Shown: positions 27,359 through 35,292 of the stretch, piece by piece
How the letters are laid out: every line of letters starts with the position of its first letter
Numbering within the stretch: position 1 is the stretch's first letter
Assembly: GCF_000311725.1 (NCBI RefSeq)
Contig: NZ_HE978511.1
Location: 927,868 to 988,907, forward strand
DNA: 61,040 nt
Source: Robertmurraya massiliosenegalensis JC6
GTDB lineage: Bacteria; Bacillota; Bacilli; Bacillales; Cytobacillaceae
Direction of reading: 5' to 3'
The notes under the pieces: generated by a model
What the model was told of the DNA's origin: nothing
The model's database searches: none
What the model saw: only the letters and a program-made list of their open reading frames with translations
Made by a program: the position numbers and the translations under genes

Positions 27359-27718
27359 ATGACTAGAATCCCTGAAGAAGATCGGGATATCATTGAGAAG
27401 GCGATATACTTGCCCATGGTCCTCACCATTTTAAATCGAGATTTAACGATTATTAATCAAGGTCCCTTTAAGCTTAAACAGCCCTATTTAAATCTCATTG
27501 AAAAATCGATGAAGACCATCCAAACGGAATTAGCGCAAGTAAAAAAATATATGAAACAAAACAATCTAAAAGTATTTGAATTAAAAAGAGATGAGGCGTT
27601 TACTATGTATACGTTTCTCTACAAAGGCTATGAGGAACAACATAATTATTTCAACCCAAGAATTCGTAACAAAGTTCAAGAACTACTAGAGTTCTATTTG
27701 ACGCATCTCAGTATCTAG
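27359..27718 (+). CDS. yhjD: YhjD-like protein
   Basis: Soluble, mostly helical protein of 119 residues, starting MTRIPEEDRDIIEKAIYLPM, with AAGGGTG 8 bp before the ATG. Sequence and position between comK and the sipV cluster agree with YhjD of B. subtilis. The function is unknown. The promoter is flanked by two LexA-like boxes, which suggests induction by DNA damage. It converges with comK, whose stop is only 13 bp away; no terminator separates them, so the two transcripts probably overlap. Confidence 0.75.
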   Translation: MTRIPEEDRDIIEKAIYLPMVLTILNRDLTIINQGPFKLKQPYLNLIEKSMKTIQTELAQVKKYMKQNNLKVFELKRDEAFTMYTFLYKGYEEQHNYFNPRIRNKVQELLEFYLTHLSI

Positions 27719-27731
27719 TATACAGTACGAC

Positions 27732-28286
27732 TTACCAGCTATACTGTTCAGAATCTTCAGCAGCGGCTCGCTGCTTTCGTAACTTGTTCGCATAAACCGC
27801 TCTCGGAATTAATTCATCATCGTTTTTTGAAAGCTTTGACTTTAACATCATCGTACGAATTAACTGATTTTCAAAAGAACGAGTTGAAATGTGGAGGAGA
27901 ATATAGCGATTGTTTTGAAATTTAACAATCGTTGTCCCGTTAATTTTTCCTTTTTTGTAATCAAGAACATGATCGTGTGCCACCCATGCACATTGAGGAT
28001 TTTCAGGCGATGCTGTTGGGAAAAGGTAGATAAGTGGGGAAATCGCTATGGGGACTTTATGAGTGGCCCCGATGAGTTTCTTGGTTGCTGCTTTCCTTCC
28101 TTCATAATTAGAACCAAAACCATAACAGCTTTCTTTTACCAGATCAAAGGGTTTAAATGGAGAAATCGTTTCCTCCTCAAGCTCGTAAACTCTCGAAAAA
28201 ATTTTCGTCCCGTATTCCATTGGCATCACAATCGCAGTGGAAGAGTTGATTTCATACTCCTCAATAATTAACCTTTCATTTTCCAT
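27732..28286 (-). CDS. comK: Competence transcription factor ComK
   Basis: Protein of 184 residues (192 in B. subtilis). The ATG at 28286 (MENERLIIEEYEINSSTA) has GGAG 9 bp upstream; the open frame continues 22 codons further without a site. Conserved ComK segments are SCYGFGSNYEGRKAATKKLI, KVPIAISPLIYLFPT, CAWVAHDHV and STRSFENQLIRT. ComK switches on DNA-uptake and recombination genes. The C-terminus is rich in Lys/Arg and differs from the B. subtilis tail recognised by MecA. I could not identify ComK boxes (paired AAAAN5TTTT) upstream. The 275-bp gap to the divergent IDEAL gene holds that gene's promoter. Confidence 0.92.
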   Translation of the reverse strand: MENERLIIEEYEINSSTAIVMPMEYGTKIFSRVYELEEETISPFKPFDLVKESCYGFGSNYEGRKAATKKLIGATHKVPIAISPLIYLFPTASPENPQCAWVAHDHVLDYKKGKINGTTIVKFQNNRYILLHISTRSFENQLIRTMMLKSKLSKNDDELIPRAVYANKLRKQRAAAEDSEQYSW

Positions 28287-28505
28287 TATTTCATCTCCTT
28301 CAATTAAATCTCTGGCACTAAAACGATATGCTAAGCTTGGAGCTAGGTCCAAATCCCTATCTCAGCAGGTGCATTCCAGTGCAAACAACCTATCCATTTT
28401 CATCATAACCTTCAATTCATCGCTTTTCTATAAATTACCAAAATGTTCAAAAATTAGTCATAATTTCCTGCGAGGAATATTTTTCTAAATTTTTAAAAAA
28501 TTCAG

Positions 28506-28534
28506 TTGATAACTATACAGAAATCCTATATAAT
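28506..28534 (+). promoter_or_regulatory. SigA promoter of the IDEAL-domain gene
   Basis: TTGATA, 17 bp, TATAAT: a near-consensus vegetative promoter 28 bp before the start codon. Confidence 0.8.
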
Positions 28535-28561
28535 ATCAAAAAGGCATCAGAGGTGATTTCG

Positions 28562-28798
28562 ATGAAAGAAAAATCTTACACAGAGTTAATGAAATCCGGT
28601 GCAATGAATCCCAAAAGGGCAAAAGAAGCATTCATGGTAAACTTATACGTCGATATGATTTTATCTGAAGCACTGTTAAAATCTGAAAAGGAAAAATTGT
28701 CCTTACAAATCGATCAGGCCATTGATAAGAAAGATAAAAAAACCTTCCTGAAGCTCTCTACACAGTATATAGAGCTCAACGAAAGGTTCGGAACTTAA
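28562..28798 (+). CDS. yhzC: IDEAL domain protein (YhzC-like)
   Basis: Protein of 78 residues. The ATG at 28562 has AGAGGTG 6 bp upstream; a GTG three codons earlier is part of that site. An IDEAL domain occupies residues about 30-72 (LYVDMILSEALLKSEKEKL, then LQIDQAIDKKDKKTFLKLS and YIELN). IDEAL domains are short helical hairpins that bind partner proteins. Adjacent to comK as in B. subtilis; whether it acts on ComK is unknown. Strong promoter and terminator make it monocistronic. Confidence 0.85.
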   Translation: MKEKSYTELMKSGAMNPKRAKEAFMVNLYVDMILSEALLKSEKEKLSLQIDQAIDKKDKKTFLKLSTQYIELNERFGT

Positions 28799-28815
28799 TA
28801 TTTATTTCAATTCCC

Positions 28816-28844
28816 CGCTAAAATGAGTAGCGGGTTTTTTTTGT
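28816..28844 (+). terminator. Terminator of the IDEAL-domain gene
   Basis: CCCGCTA and TAGCGGG enclose a 7-base loop, followed by eight T. Confidence 0.9.
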
Positions 28845-28900
28845 TTTCAAAAAGAAGTGCGCCTTTTTGGGTTTCACATCAAAAAAAATGTGCGGATTCG

Positions 28901-28990
28901 GACTCGTCAGAACCTTTCCTCACAAGACTGTCCGAATACGCAATAGATTTGAACTCATCAGATCCCTTACATTAAAAGGCTGTCCGAATA
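28901..28990. repeat. Imperfect tandem duplication ending in CTGTCCGAATA
   Basis: Two related units of about 40 bp (28901-28938 and 28951-28990). Each begins GA(A)CTCRTCAGA, continues C-rich, and ends CTGTCCGAATA. The second copy supplies one arm of the yhfN terminator. Function unknown. Confidence 0.6.
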
Positions 28991-29013
28991 AATACACCAC
29001 AATTCGGACAGCC
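28974..29013 (-). terminator. Terminator of yhfN
   Basis: The perfect 12-bp arms GGCTGTCCGAAT and ATTCGGACAGCC are followed on the minus strand by TTTT. It begins 7 bp after the yhfN stop. Confidence 0.85.
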
Positions 29014-29020
29014 CCATTCT

Positions 29021-30301
29021 TTAATCCTCGCTCTGATTTCGCTTCTTAAGCTCATACTCTTCAATCATCGTAATTCGTTCTAGCATCGTTGGATGGCCGT
29101 AGCGGAAGATTTTCACTAACAGCGGCGGATTCACTTGGCTAAGCCCTGCCCTGCTTAATTCCTGAAAAGTCCCAATCGCCGCCTCTGAGTTGCCTGTCAT
29201 TTCAATCGCATAACGATCGGCCCTCGTCTCCTGATACCTAGAAACAAGATTGGAGAATGGGCTTGAAACGAACATTAGCATCGACAACAGCATGAGAAAA
29301 AGTGGGAAAGAGCGGATATCATGCACAGAAGGAATTTTCAATGCCTCTCCCCATCTGTTCACAATCAAATGCATGAAGCGATGGACCAAATACAAACCTA
29401 GTAAAGATAACAGCATGTACCCTGCTATCCCGATATAAAGATGCTTTTCCACATAATGGGCCATTTCATGAGCCATAATAAATAAAATTTGGTCATCGTT
29501 TAAGCGATTTAAGGTTGTATCCCATAGTACAATACGAGAATTTGAACCAATTCCGGTCACATATGCATTTAGCGCATTCGTCTTCTCTGCCATATTCACT
29601 TCAAATACATGCTCTGAAGGAATATTTGCCTCACTTGCAAGCGCTAAAATTTTCTGTTCTAACGCTTTATCCTTTAGTGGATAAAAATCATTGTATAAAG
29701 GATCAATCACGACAGGCTGTAGGAACATCATGAAAAGAGTAAAAGGAACCGACATTAACCATGCATACAGCCACCATCTCTTTTGGCTTTTCTTCATAAG
29801 CCAATAAAGAACAGCAACAATAATGAACATCGTTCCAAAATTAATCCAGAAATCAATCAACTCGTCCTTCATCCATGACGAGAATGTTTGGGTTGAAATA
29901 TTATACGATTTTGACAAAGAATAGCTAATATAACTTAATGGAAAAGTAGCTACAAAAGCAAAAAAAGTTAACCAAATCGTATAGATGGCAGTCTGAACAA
30001 TTTTATACTTTGAAGACTGTCCTGCCCATTTCTTAATGGCACCAGAAAGTCCTGCCAAAAGAACAAATAAGTAAAAGAGCCATTCAAAAGGCGTGCTCAA
30101 GAAAAATAATAAGTTCCTTATTTTCGAATACTCTTCGCTTAACATGAGCTCTCGTCCATTTAAAAATGTTGCCGGATCCGCTTTTGTCCCTTCATATTCA
30201 AATGGCAAGCTCGCATCAGCAAAATAGAACAAATACCAATAAAAAAACAGGCCATAGAGAATATAGGCAATGATTCCATATAGACCGATTTTTCTCGCCA
30301 T
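29021..30301 (-). CDS. yhfN: M48 family metallopeptidase YhfN (Ste24-like)
   Basis: Integral membrane zinc protease of 426 residues with about seven hydrophobic segments. The zinc motif HEMAHYVEKH lies near residue 278. The third ligand is in the region YQETRADRYAIEMTG, and TNALNAYVTGIGSNSRIVLW upstream is typical of CAAX-protease-1/Ste24 relatives. It may degrade or process membrane proteins; natural substrates are not known. GGGGGAG lies 5 bp before the ATG. Position near comK and lcfB agrees with yhfN. Confidence 0.9.
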   Translation of the reverse strand: MARKIGLYGIIAYILYGLFFYWYLFYFADASLPFEYEGTKADPATFLNGRELMLSEEYSKIRNLLFFLSTPFEWLFYLFVLLAGLSGAIKKWAGQSSKYKIVQTAIYTIWLTFFAFVATFPLSYISYSLSKSYNISTQTFSSWMKDELIDFWINFGTMFIIVAVLYWLMKKSQKRWWLYAWLMSVPFTLFMMFLQPVVIDPLYNDFYPLKDKALEQKILALASEANIPSEHVFEVNMAEKTNALNAYVTGIGSNSRIVLWDTTLNRLNDDQILFIMAHEMAHYVEKHLYIGIAGYMLLSLLGLYLVHRFMHLIVNRWGEALKIPSVHDIRSFPLFLMLLSMLMFVSSPFSNLVSRYQETRADRYAIEMTGNSEAAIGTFQELSRAGLSQVNPPLLVKIFRYGHPTMLERITMIEEYELKKRNQSED

Positions 30302-30317
30302 GACACTCCCCCTTCAC

Positions 30318-30342
30318 GTTGTATAACCGTTATTAGTACAAC
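30318..30342. promoter_or_regulatory. Palindrome upstream of yhfN, possible operator
   Basis: The outer arms GTTGTA and TACAAC span 25 bp and enclose a second palindrome, ATAACCGTTAT. It ends about 17 bp before the yhfN start. The regulator is unknown. Confidence 0.4.
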
Positions 30343-30459
30343 CCCTCTATTATCATTTTAGTAGCAAAAATAACATTTAGAACCGAGACTTTCCTATTAT
30401 CATCTCAAAATTTTCAAATCATACGTTAAACAGCCTGTAAAGGAATAACATTTTTCCGC

Positions 30460-30765
30460 CTAAAAAAATAAAGAATAGAGCGATAGAACAGCAATCGAAC
30501 CTAAGACGACAACAATCACATTAGCACCGAGGAAGGCAATCCCAAACGCCACAACCGCTCCCAGCACTCCATACCAAATATCCTCTTGTATAAAAAGGAT
30601 TCCTGGAAAAATCAGTGCTCCTAATGTTGCATAAGGGACGTTTCTTAAAACGCCTTGTAAAAATTCAGGCAACTCCTTCCCACGAAAAAGGACAAATGGC
30701 AGCATCCTCGGAATGAAAGTGACAACTCCCATGCCAATAATCATCCATACGATCTCACTTTTCAT
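30460..30765 (-). CDS. azlD: Branched-chain amino acid transport protein AzlD
   Basis: Small membrane protein of 101 residues with three to four hydrophobic helices. The AzlD features IPRMLPFVLFRGKELPEFLQ and VLRNVPYATLGALIFPGILF are clear. It forms an exporter with AzlC for branched-chain amino acids or analogues. GGGGG lies 7 bp before the ATG, and it overlaps azlC by 11 bp. No clear terminator follows in the 158 bp to yhfN. Confidence 0.9.
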   Translation of the reverse strand: MKSEIVWMIIGMGVVTFIPRMLPFVLFRGKELPEFLQGVLRNVPYATLGALIFPGILFIQEDIWYGVLGAVVAFGIAFLGANVIVVVLGSIAVLSLYSLFF

Positions 30766-31486
30766 TCTTTATCCCCCTTTGTTTCCCCTTAACAAATACA
30801 ATCCATTCCACTATGACCGCAGACAGAAGCGTTGCGACAACAATCGCCCAGCCTGTTGATAAAGCATTTGTGACAGTAAAAATGGTATTAAATATAGCGG
30901 CTAAAACAGCCAAATAGACCACTTTCATTCCCTTTTTCATAGAAGGTACTAGCAGTCCAACAAACATGGCATAAAGAGCTACTGACATTCCTTCTTGAAA
31001 CGTTTTTGGTAGGCTTGAGCCTACGATAAAGCCAACTCCAGAAAAAACACCCCAGCTCAAATAGGCAATCATGTTGAGACCAAACATGTAGCCAGCTGAA
31101 ACAGTGCCTTCTTTTACAGCAGCAACCGAAAATGTCTCATCAGTAATCCCAAATGCATAGCCCGCCTTTATTAATGGTGGCTCCTCTTCACTTTTTTCAT
31201 TTAAGGAGGCAGACATCAAAAAATGACGGATGTTCACAATAAACGTCGTTAAAACAATTTCAAATGGACCAGTTCCTAAAGTTAATAGACTTAGAGATAT
31301 GTATTGAGCCGCTCCTGCATAAACGACTAGACTCATTAAAAGTGTCTCTCCAAGCGATAGCCCAGTCGTTTTCGCTAATAGACCAAATGTTAAAGCTACT
31401 GGAAAATAACCAATTGCAATCGTAATCCCTGCTTGAAAGCCTCTGCGGAATTCAGTTCCTGATTTATTTAACGCCATTTCTGACAT
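30755..31486 (-). CDS. azlC: Branched-chain amino acid transport protein AzlC
   Basis: Membrane protein of 243 residues. I chose the ATG at 31486 (MSEMALNKSG) with GGAGG 9 bp upstream over the codon at 31510. The AzlC core is present: GYFPVALTFGLLAKTTGLSL, YAGAAQYISLSLL and NIRHFLMSASL near residue 90. It is the large subunit of the AzlCD exporter. It diverges from an XRE-cupin regulator that probably controls it; in B. subtilis azlCD is instead controlled by AzlB and sits elsewhere. Confidence 0.92.
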   Translation of the reverse strand: MSEMALNKSGTEFRRGFQAGITIAIGYFPVALTFGLLAKTTGLSLGETLLMSLVVYAGAAQYISLSLLTLGTGPFEIVLTTFIVNIRHFLMSASLNEKSEEEPPLIKAGYAFGITDETFSVAAVKEGTVSAGYMFGLNMIAYLSWGVFSGVGFIVGSSLPKTFQEGMSVALYAMFVGLLVPSMKKGMKVVYLAVLAAIFNTIFTVTNALSTGWAIVVATLLSAVIVEWIVFVKGKQRGIKNEK

Positions 31487-31542
31487 ACTTTCCAACCTCC
31501 TGCTCTCCAATTTGTTGCATAAAATCTTCGAAATTGATAAAG

Positions 31543-31572
31543 TATATTATACATACGTGCGTTATATTATAC
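31543..31572. promoter_or_regulatory. Direct repeat in the azlC/XRE divergent promoter region
   Basis: TATATTATAC occurs at 31543-31552 and again at 31563-31572, 20 bp apart (about two helical turns). It lies between the divergent starts and is a candidate operator for the XRE regulator, though the sequence also resembles -10 elements. Confidence 0.45.
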
Positions 31573-31590
31573 AATAGCATAGGAGGAAAA

Positions 31591-32142
31591 ATGGAAAATA
31601 TTCAAAAAAATATTGGAGATAATTTAAGGAGTATCCGAAAAAATCGTGGTTACAGTTTAGATCATGTTGCAGAATTAACAGGAGTTAGCAAGGCAATGCT
31701 CGGTCAAATTGAAAGAGGCGATTCGAACCCGACCGTTTCAACTTTATGGAAAATTGCGAGGGGGCTACAAATTTCCTTCTCTTCTTTAATTCAAGAGGAA
31801 TCCTCAAACATTATGGTCGTCAAACATGGGAGTATCATTCCCGTGACCGAGAGCGATGGCAACTATCGAGTCTATTCCATTTTCCCATTTGATCCCCGAA
31901 AAAAGTTTGAAATTTTCACCGTGGAGATTGAAGCTGGATGCACTCATGTGTCGGAGAAGCATAATGAAGGACTTGAAGAATATATCACAATAATCAATGG
32001 CGAACTCGAATTATCAATCGGCGAGGAAAGCCTCCATCTCGTACGAGGTGACTCCATTCGCTTCCTTGCCAATAAAACTCATACGTATAAAAACAACACA
32101 AACGAACTCACAACCTACCAATTGGTCATGCACTATCCATGA
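31591..32142 (+). CDS. XRE family transcriptional regulator with cupin domain
   Basis: DNA-binding protein of 183 residues. The ATG at 31591 follows AGGAGG directly at correct spacing; an earlier in-frame start at 31534 lies in the promoter region. The N-terminal helix-turn-helix (about 9-64) contains LDHVAELTGVSKAMLGQIER and NPTVSTLWKIARGL. A C-terminal cupin (about 100-180, HNEGLEEYITIINGELELSI) may bind a small molecule. Such regulators often stand beside AzlCD or other amino acid exporters. Regulation of azlCD and of itself is inference from the divergent layout. Confidence 0.88.
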   Translation: MENIQKNIGDNLRSIRKNRGYSLDHVAELTGVSKAMLGQIERGDSNPTVSTLWKIARGLQISFSSLIQEESSNIMVVKHGSIIPVTESDGNYRVYSIFPFDPRKKFEIFTVEIEAGCTHVSEKHNEGLEEYITIINGELELSIGEESLHLVRGDSIRFLANKTHTYKNNTNELTTYQLVMHYP

Positions 32143-32148
32143 CGTAAC

Positions 32149-32181
32149 GAAGTGCTGTCACAAGAGTCTTAACAGCACTTC
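32149..32181. terminator. Stem-loop between the XRE regulator and the ABC ATPase gene
   Basis: The perfect arms GAAGTGCTGT and ACAGCACTTC enclose a 13-base loop. It sits between converging genes but lacks a T run on either strand, so termination there is uncertain. Confidence 0.5.
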
Positions 32182-32192
32182 ATCTCATGAGA

Positions 32193-32987
32193 TTAAATTA
32201 ATACCGCTCTATCATTGCTCATTTTTTCTCCGCGAATACGCTGGAACTCCTCAAGCAGTTTTTCAACCGTTAACTGCTGCTTTTGCCCTTCATTCGCTTG
32301 AAAAATAATTTGTCCCTTATCCATCATAATGAGTCGATTTCCAAGCTCCAATGCTTGCTCCATATTATGCGTAACCATTAAAGTCGTCAGCTTAAACTCT
32401 GCAACAATTTCCTTCGTTAAGTTCGTAATCAGCTCTGCCCGAGATGGATCAAGCGCTGCAGTATGTTCATCTAATAGTAAAATTTTCGGTTCGGTAAAAG
32501 TAGCCATTAATAAAGATAGAGCTTGGCGTTCCCCACCTGAAAGAAGGCCGACCTTTGCCTCAAGACGATTTTCTAATCCTAGGTGTAGAATCTCGAGCTT
32601 TTCTTTAAAAAATCCCCTTGTCTTTTTCGATACACCACTACGTAGACCACGTGTTCTTGTTCGTGCATAGGCAAGTGCTAAGTTTTCTTCAATCGTCATC
32701 GATGGGGCTGTACCTGCCATTGGATCCTGAAAGACACGACCGATTAATTTTGAACGCCTATGTTCTTTTTCCGTCGTGACATCTTTGCCATCAATTTTCA
32801 CGAGTCCAAGATCAGGTATAAGCTTACCAGAGATCATATTCATTAACGTCGATTTGCCAGCGCCATTGCTTCCGATCACGGTTACGAAATCGCCTTGCTC
32901 AAGGACGAGATTGACATGGTCGAGAGCCTTCTTTTCATCAGGCGTTCCTTCATTAAATACTTTATAAATCTGATTTAATTGCAGCAA
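32193..32987 (-). CDS. ABC transporter ATP-binding protein (TrpZ-like)
   Basis: ATPase of 264 residues from the TTG at 32987. That start reads as LLQLNQIYKVFNEGT, the usual N-terminus of the family, with GGTG 6 bp upstream; GTG codons slightly upstream (to 32999) are alternatives. Walker A GSNGAGKST, signature LLSGGERQALS, Walker B ILLLDEHTAALD and the switch His in VTHNM are all intact. It energises the permease encoded just upstream, overlapping it by 26 bp. It belongs to the family of importers with a PF04392-type binding protein; ligands in that group include tryptophan. The substrate here is not known. Confidence 0.88.
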   Translation of the reverse strand: MLQLNQIYKVFNEGTPDEKKALDHVNLVLEQGDFVTVIGSNGAGKSTLMNMISGKLIPDLGLVKIDGKDVTTEKEHRRSKLIGRVFQDPMAGTAPSMTIEENLALAYARTRTRGLRSGVSKKTRGFFKEKLEILHLGLENRLEAKVGLLSGGERQALSLLMATFTEPKILLLDEHTAALDPSRAELITNLTKEIVAEFKLTTLMVTHNMEQALELGNRLIMMDKGQIIFQANEGQKQQLTVEKLLEEFQRIRGEKMSNDRAVLI

Positions 32988-33990
32988 GGCTTTCACCACT
33001 CTTCTCTTTCGCATTTATTTTTTGTTTTGATGCTAGTAAACGTCTTTTCTTTTTTTGCTTTTCTCTTTGTAAGTCGATGAGTTTCGGAATGACGAGGGCA
33101 GCCACCACAATAAAGGCTGTAATGAGCTTCATATCCCCTGTCTCCAAAAACTCAACCCTTAAAGCGAGGGAGACAATGATTCGGTATAAAATCGCTCCAC
33201 CGATGACAGCGAATGTGGCTCTCACAATCGTCTTCGCCCCAAAAACAGCCTCCCCGATAATAACAGATGCGAGTCCGATCACGATCATTCCAATTCCCAT
33301 CCCTACATCACTGAAACCGCTATACTGACCGACTAAGGCACCAGATAACGCAACGAGTGCATTTGAAAGACCTAGGCCAAGAACCTTCAAATGATCCGTA
33401 TTTGCCGAAAAGCTACGAATCATCGTTTCATTATCACCAGTTGCGCGAATGGCTAAGCCAATATCAGTTTTTAAGAAGCGGTCGATTAATACCTTCACGA
33501 CAAACGCAAGAATAAGCATAATGATTAGGATGCCCCATGTTTTTGGAATAAAGTTTGAAAGTCCGATAGAATGAAATAATGATTGCATCGCATCATCGAT
33601 TTTTAAACTCTTCCAAAAATCGGTCATTTGTGTGATAAGTGTATCTTGATTCAACATGGAGATATTCGATTTCCCCATAATTCTCAGATTAATTGAATAT
33701 AAAGCAATCATCATTAAAATTCCTGAAAGCAAAGGATTAATTTTCCCCTTTGTATGGAGAAGACCTGTTATACATCCAGCAAAAAAGCCTGCAATCGTCG
33801 CCAATAATGTTGCGAGAAGAGGATTTGTTCCTCCAATAATGAGAACAGCCGCTACTGAAGCTCCCGTTACAAAGCTTCCATCCACCGTCAGATCAGGAAA
33901 ATCTAGTATTCTAAATGATAGATAAACTCCCAAAGCCATAAGGGCATACATTGCACCGGCTTCAACAGAACCAAAGATAGCAGTAAACAT
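32962..33990 (-). CDS. ABC transporter permease (TrpY-like)
   Basis: Membrane protein of 342 residues with about eight to nine helices and a basic C-terminal tail. SVEAGAMYALMALGVYLSFR and LDFPDLTVDGSFVTGASVAA are typical of the BPD_transp_2 permeases that pair with PF04392-type binding proteins. GGAAG lies 6 bp before the ATG. It is placed between the binding-protein gene (86 bp upstream, across a hairpin) and the ATPase gene (overlapping). Confidence 0.9.
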   Translation of the reverse strand: MFTAIFGSVEAGAMYALMALGVYLSFRILDFPDLTVDGSFVTGASVAAVLIIGGTNPLLATLLATIAGFFAGCITGLLHTKGKINPLLSGILMMIALYSINLRIMGKSNISMLNQDTLITQMTDFWKSLKIDDAMQSLFHSIGLSNFIPKTWGILIIMLILAFVVKVLIDRFLKTDIGLAIRATGDNETMIRSFSANTDHLKVLGLGLSNALVALSGALVGQYSGFSDVGMGIGMIVIGLASVIIGEAVFGAKTIVRATFAVIGGAILYRIIVSLALRVEFLETGDMKLITAFIVVAALVIPKLIDLQREKQKKKRRLLASKQKINAKEKSGESLAAIKSDL

Positions 33991-34021
33991 AAAATCTTCC
34001 TTTCAATGAGTGCTCTACATG

Positions 34022-34058
34022 AAAAAACTTCAGGGCTTCTCCAATTTATAGAAGCCCT
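34022..34058 (-). terminator. Intercistronic terminator-like hairpin after the binding-protein gene
   Basis: AGGGCTTCT and AGAAGCCCT enclose a 9-base loop, followed on the minus strand by GAAGTTTTTTC. It lies between the binding-protein gene and its permease, and may make the binding protein more abundant than the membrane parts. Confidence 0.75.
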
Positions 34059-34075
34059 TCAAGTTACTGACTTAC

Positions 34076-35077
34076 TTACTCTAAAAATTGAGCAATATCA
34101 TTCCATTCTTCTTTCAATTCAACGTTCATTTCTTCTGCAGCTTTCTTGTTGATCACAAGATTAACCTCTGTTGGATATTGTGCAGGTATTTCAGCTGCAG
34201 TCTTTTCACCTTTTAAAATTTGAACCGCCATTTTTCCAGCTTCATAGCCAATTGCTTCATAAGAGATACCAAATGCAGCAAATGCTCCTTTTTCAACGGA
34301 GTCTGTTTCACCGACGAATAGTGGAATATCATGTTCATTTGATACTTGGATGACAGCATCAAGCGCCGATACTACAGTATTATCGGTAATGATGTAAATA
34401 GCATCTACCTTTCCAATTAAAGACTCCGCTGCTTGTTTTACATCTGCTGAAGTCGCCACCGATCTTTCCACTAATTCAACATCTGTACCTTCTAATGCCG
34501 TTTTCATTTCTTCAATCTGTACAGTTGAATTTTGTTCACCTGTGTTATAAATCGTTCCAATTGATTTTGCTCCGTAATCTTCAACAATGAACTTAACCGT
34601 ACTTGGAATAGCATCTGGATACATATCACTTGTTCCTGTCACATTGCCTCCTGGCTCTTCAAAAGATGCAATTAACTCTGCTCCAATCGGATCTGTGACA
34701 GATGTAAACACAATCGGAATATCAGTCGTTGCATTTAAAGCACTTTGTGCCGTTGGTGTTGCATTAGCAAAAATCAAATCCACTTGATCGCCCACAAAGT
34801 TTGTGGCAATTGTTTGTGCATTTGTAATTTCTCCTTGTGCATTTTGATCATCATATTCAACTTTTAATCCCGCTTCCTCAATTGCTTTTTTAAATCCAGC
34901 CGTTGCAGCATCAAGAGAAGGATGAGCGACAATTTGGGTAACTCCAATTTTATATGTTTTTTCAGAATCCCCACTTCCTCCTTCTCCCCCATTAGATTCT
35001 TCTGAAGAACCACATCCACTCAAAATAAGTGCTCCGAGCATGCCAACAGCAGCTACCGATTTCAACTTTTTCAACAT
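34076..35077 (-). CDS. ABC transporter substrate-binding lipoprotein (TrpX-like)
   Basis: Protein of 333 residues with a lipoprotein signal peptide. The lipobox LILSGC puts the lipidated Cys at residue 22, followed by a Gly/Ser/Glu linker. The body is a type I periplasmic-binding fold of the PF04392 family (KIGVTQIVAHPSLDAATAGF, FANATPTAQSALNATTDIPI, VFTSVTDPIGAELI). GGGGGAA precedes the ATG. It captures the substrate outside the membrane. The ligand is unknown; relatives bind tryptophan or tyrosine. No T-box or other riboswitch was found upstream. Confidence 0.9.
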   Translation of the reverse strand: MLKKLKSVAAVGMLGALILSGCGSSEESNGGEGGSGDSEKTYKIGVTQIVAHPSLDAATAGFKKAIEEAGLKVEYDDQNAQGEITNAQTIATNFVGDQVDLIFANATPTAQSALNATTDIPIVFTSVTDPIGAELIASFEEPGGNVTGTSDMYPDAIPSTVKFIVEDYGAKSIGTIYNTGEQNSTVQIEEMKTALEGTDVELVERSVATSADVKQAAESLIGKVDAIYIITDNTVVSALDAVIQVSNEHDIPLFVGETDSVEKGAFAAFGISYEAIGYEAGKMAVQILKGEKTAAEIPAQYPTEVNLVINKKAAEEMNVELKEEWNDIAQFLE

Positions 35078-35252
35078 TGTAATGTTCCCCCATTTTCTTA
35101 TACTTTTGTGCTTTTTAGCTTTTATGCTTTTATGTGCTAAATAATAATATTTAACTAGAATTATATAATCACCTTCTATCGTATTTCAAGTCTTTTTCCA
35201 TAAAGTTAAAAATTTTTCGAAAATAATTTCTTCATTTATTTTATTAGCAAAG

Positions 35253-35287
35253 AAAAAGTCCAATCCACTTAGGGATTGAACTTTTTT
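35253..35287 (-). terminator. Terminator of lcfB
   Basis: AAAAAGTCCAATCC pairs with GGATTGAACTTTTTT with one mismatch and gives a T run on the minus strand. It begins 6 bp past the stop. Confidence 0.88.
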
Positions 35288-35292
35288 CCACT

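Noticed and set aside
28287-28505. ComK boxes upstream of comK
   Set aside because: The region is AT-rich, but I found no paired AAAAN5TTTT sites with proper spacing.
35078-35252. T-box or other riboswitch before the ABC binding-protein gene
   Set aside because: No T-box sequence, specifier stem or antiterminator can be recognised in the upstream region.
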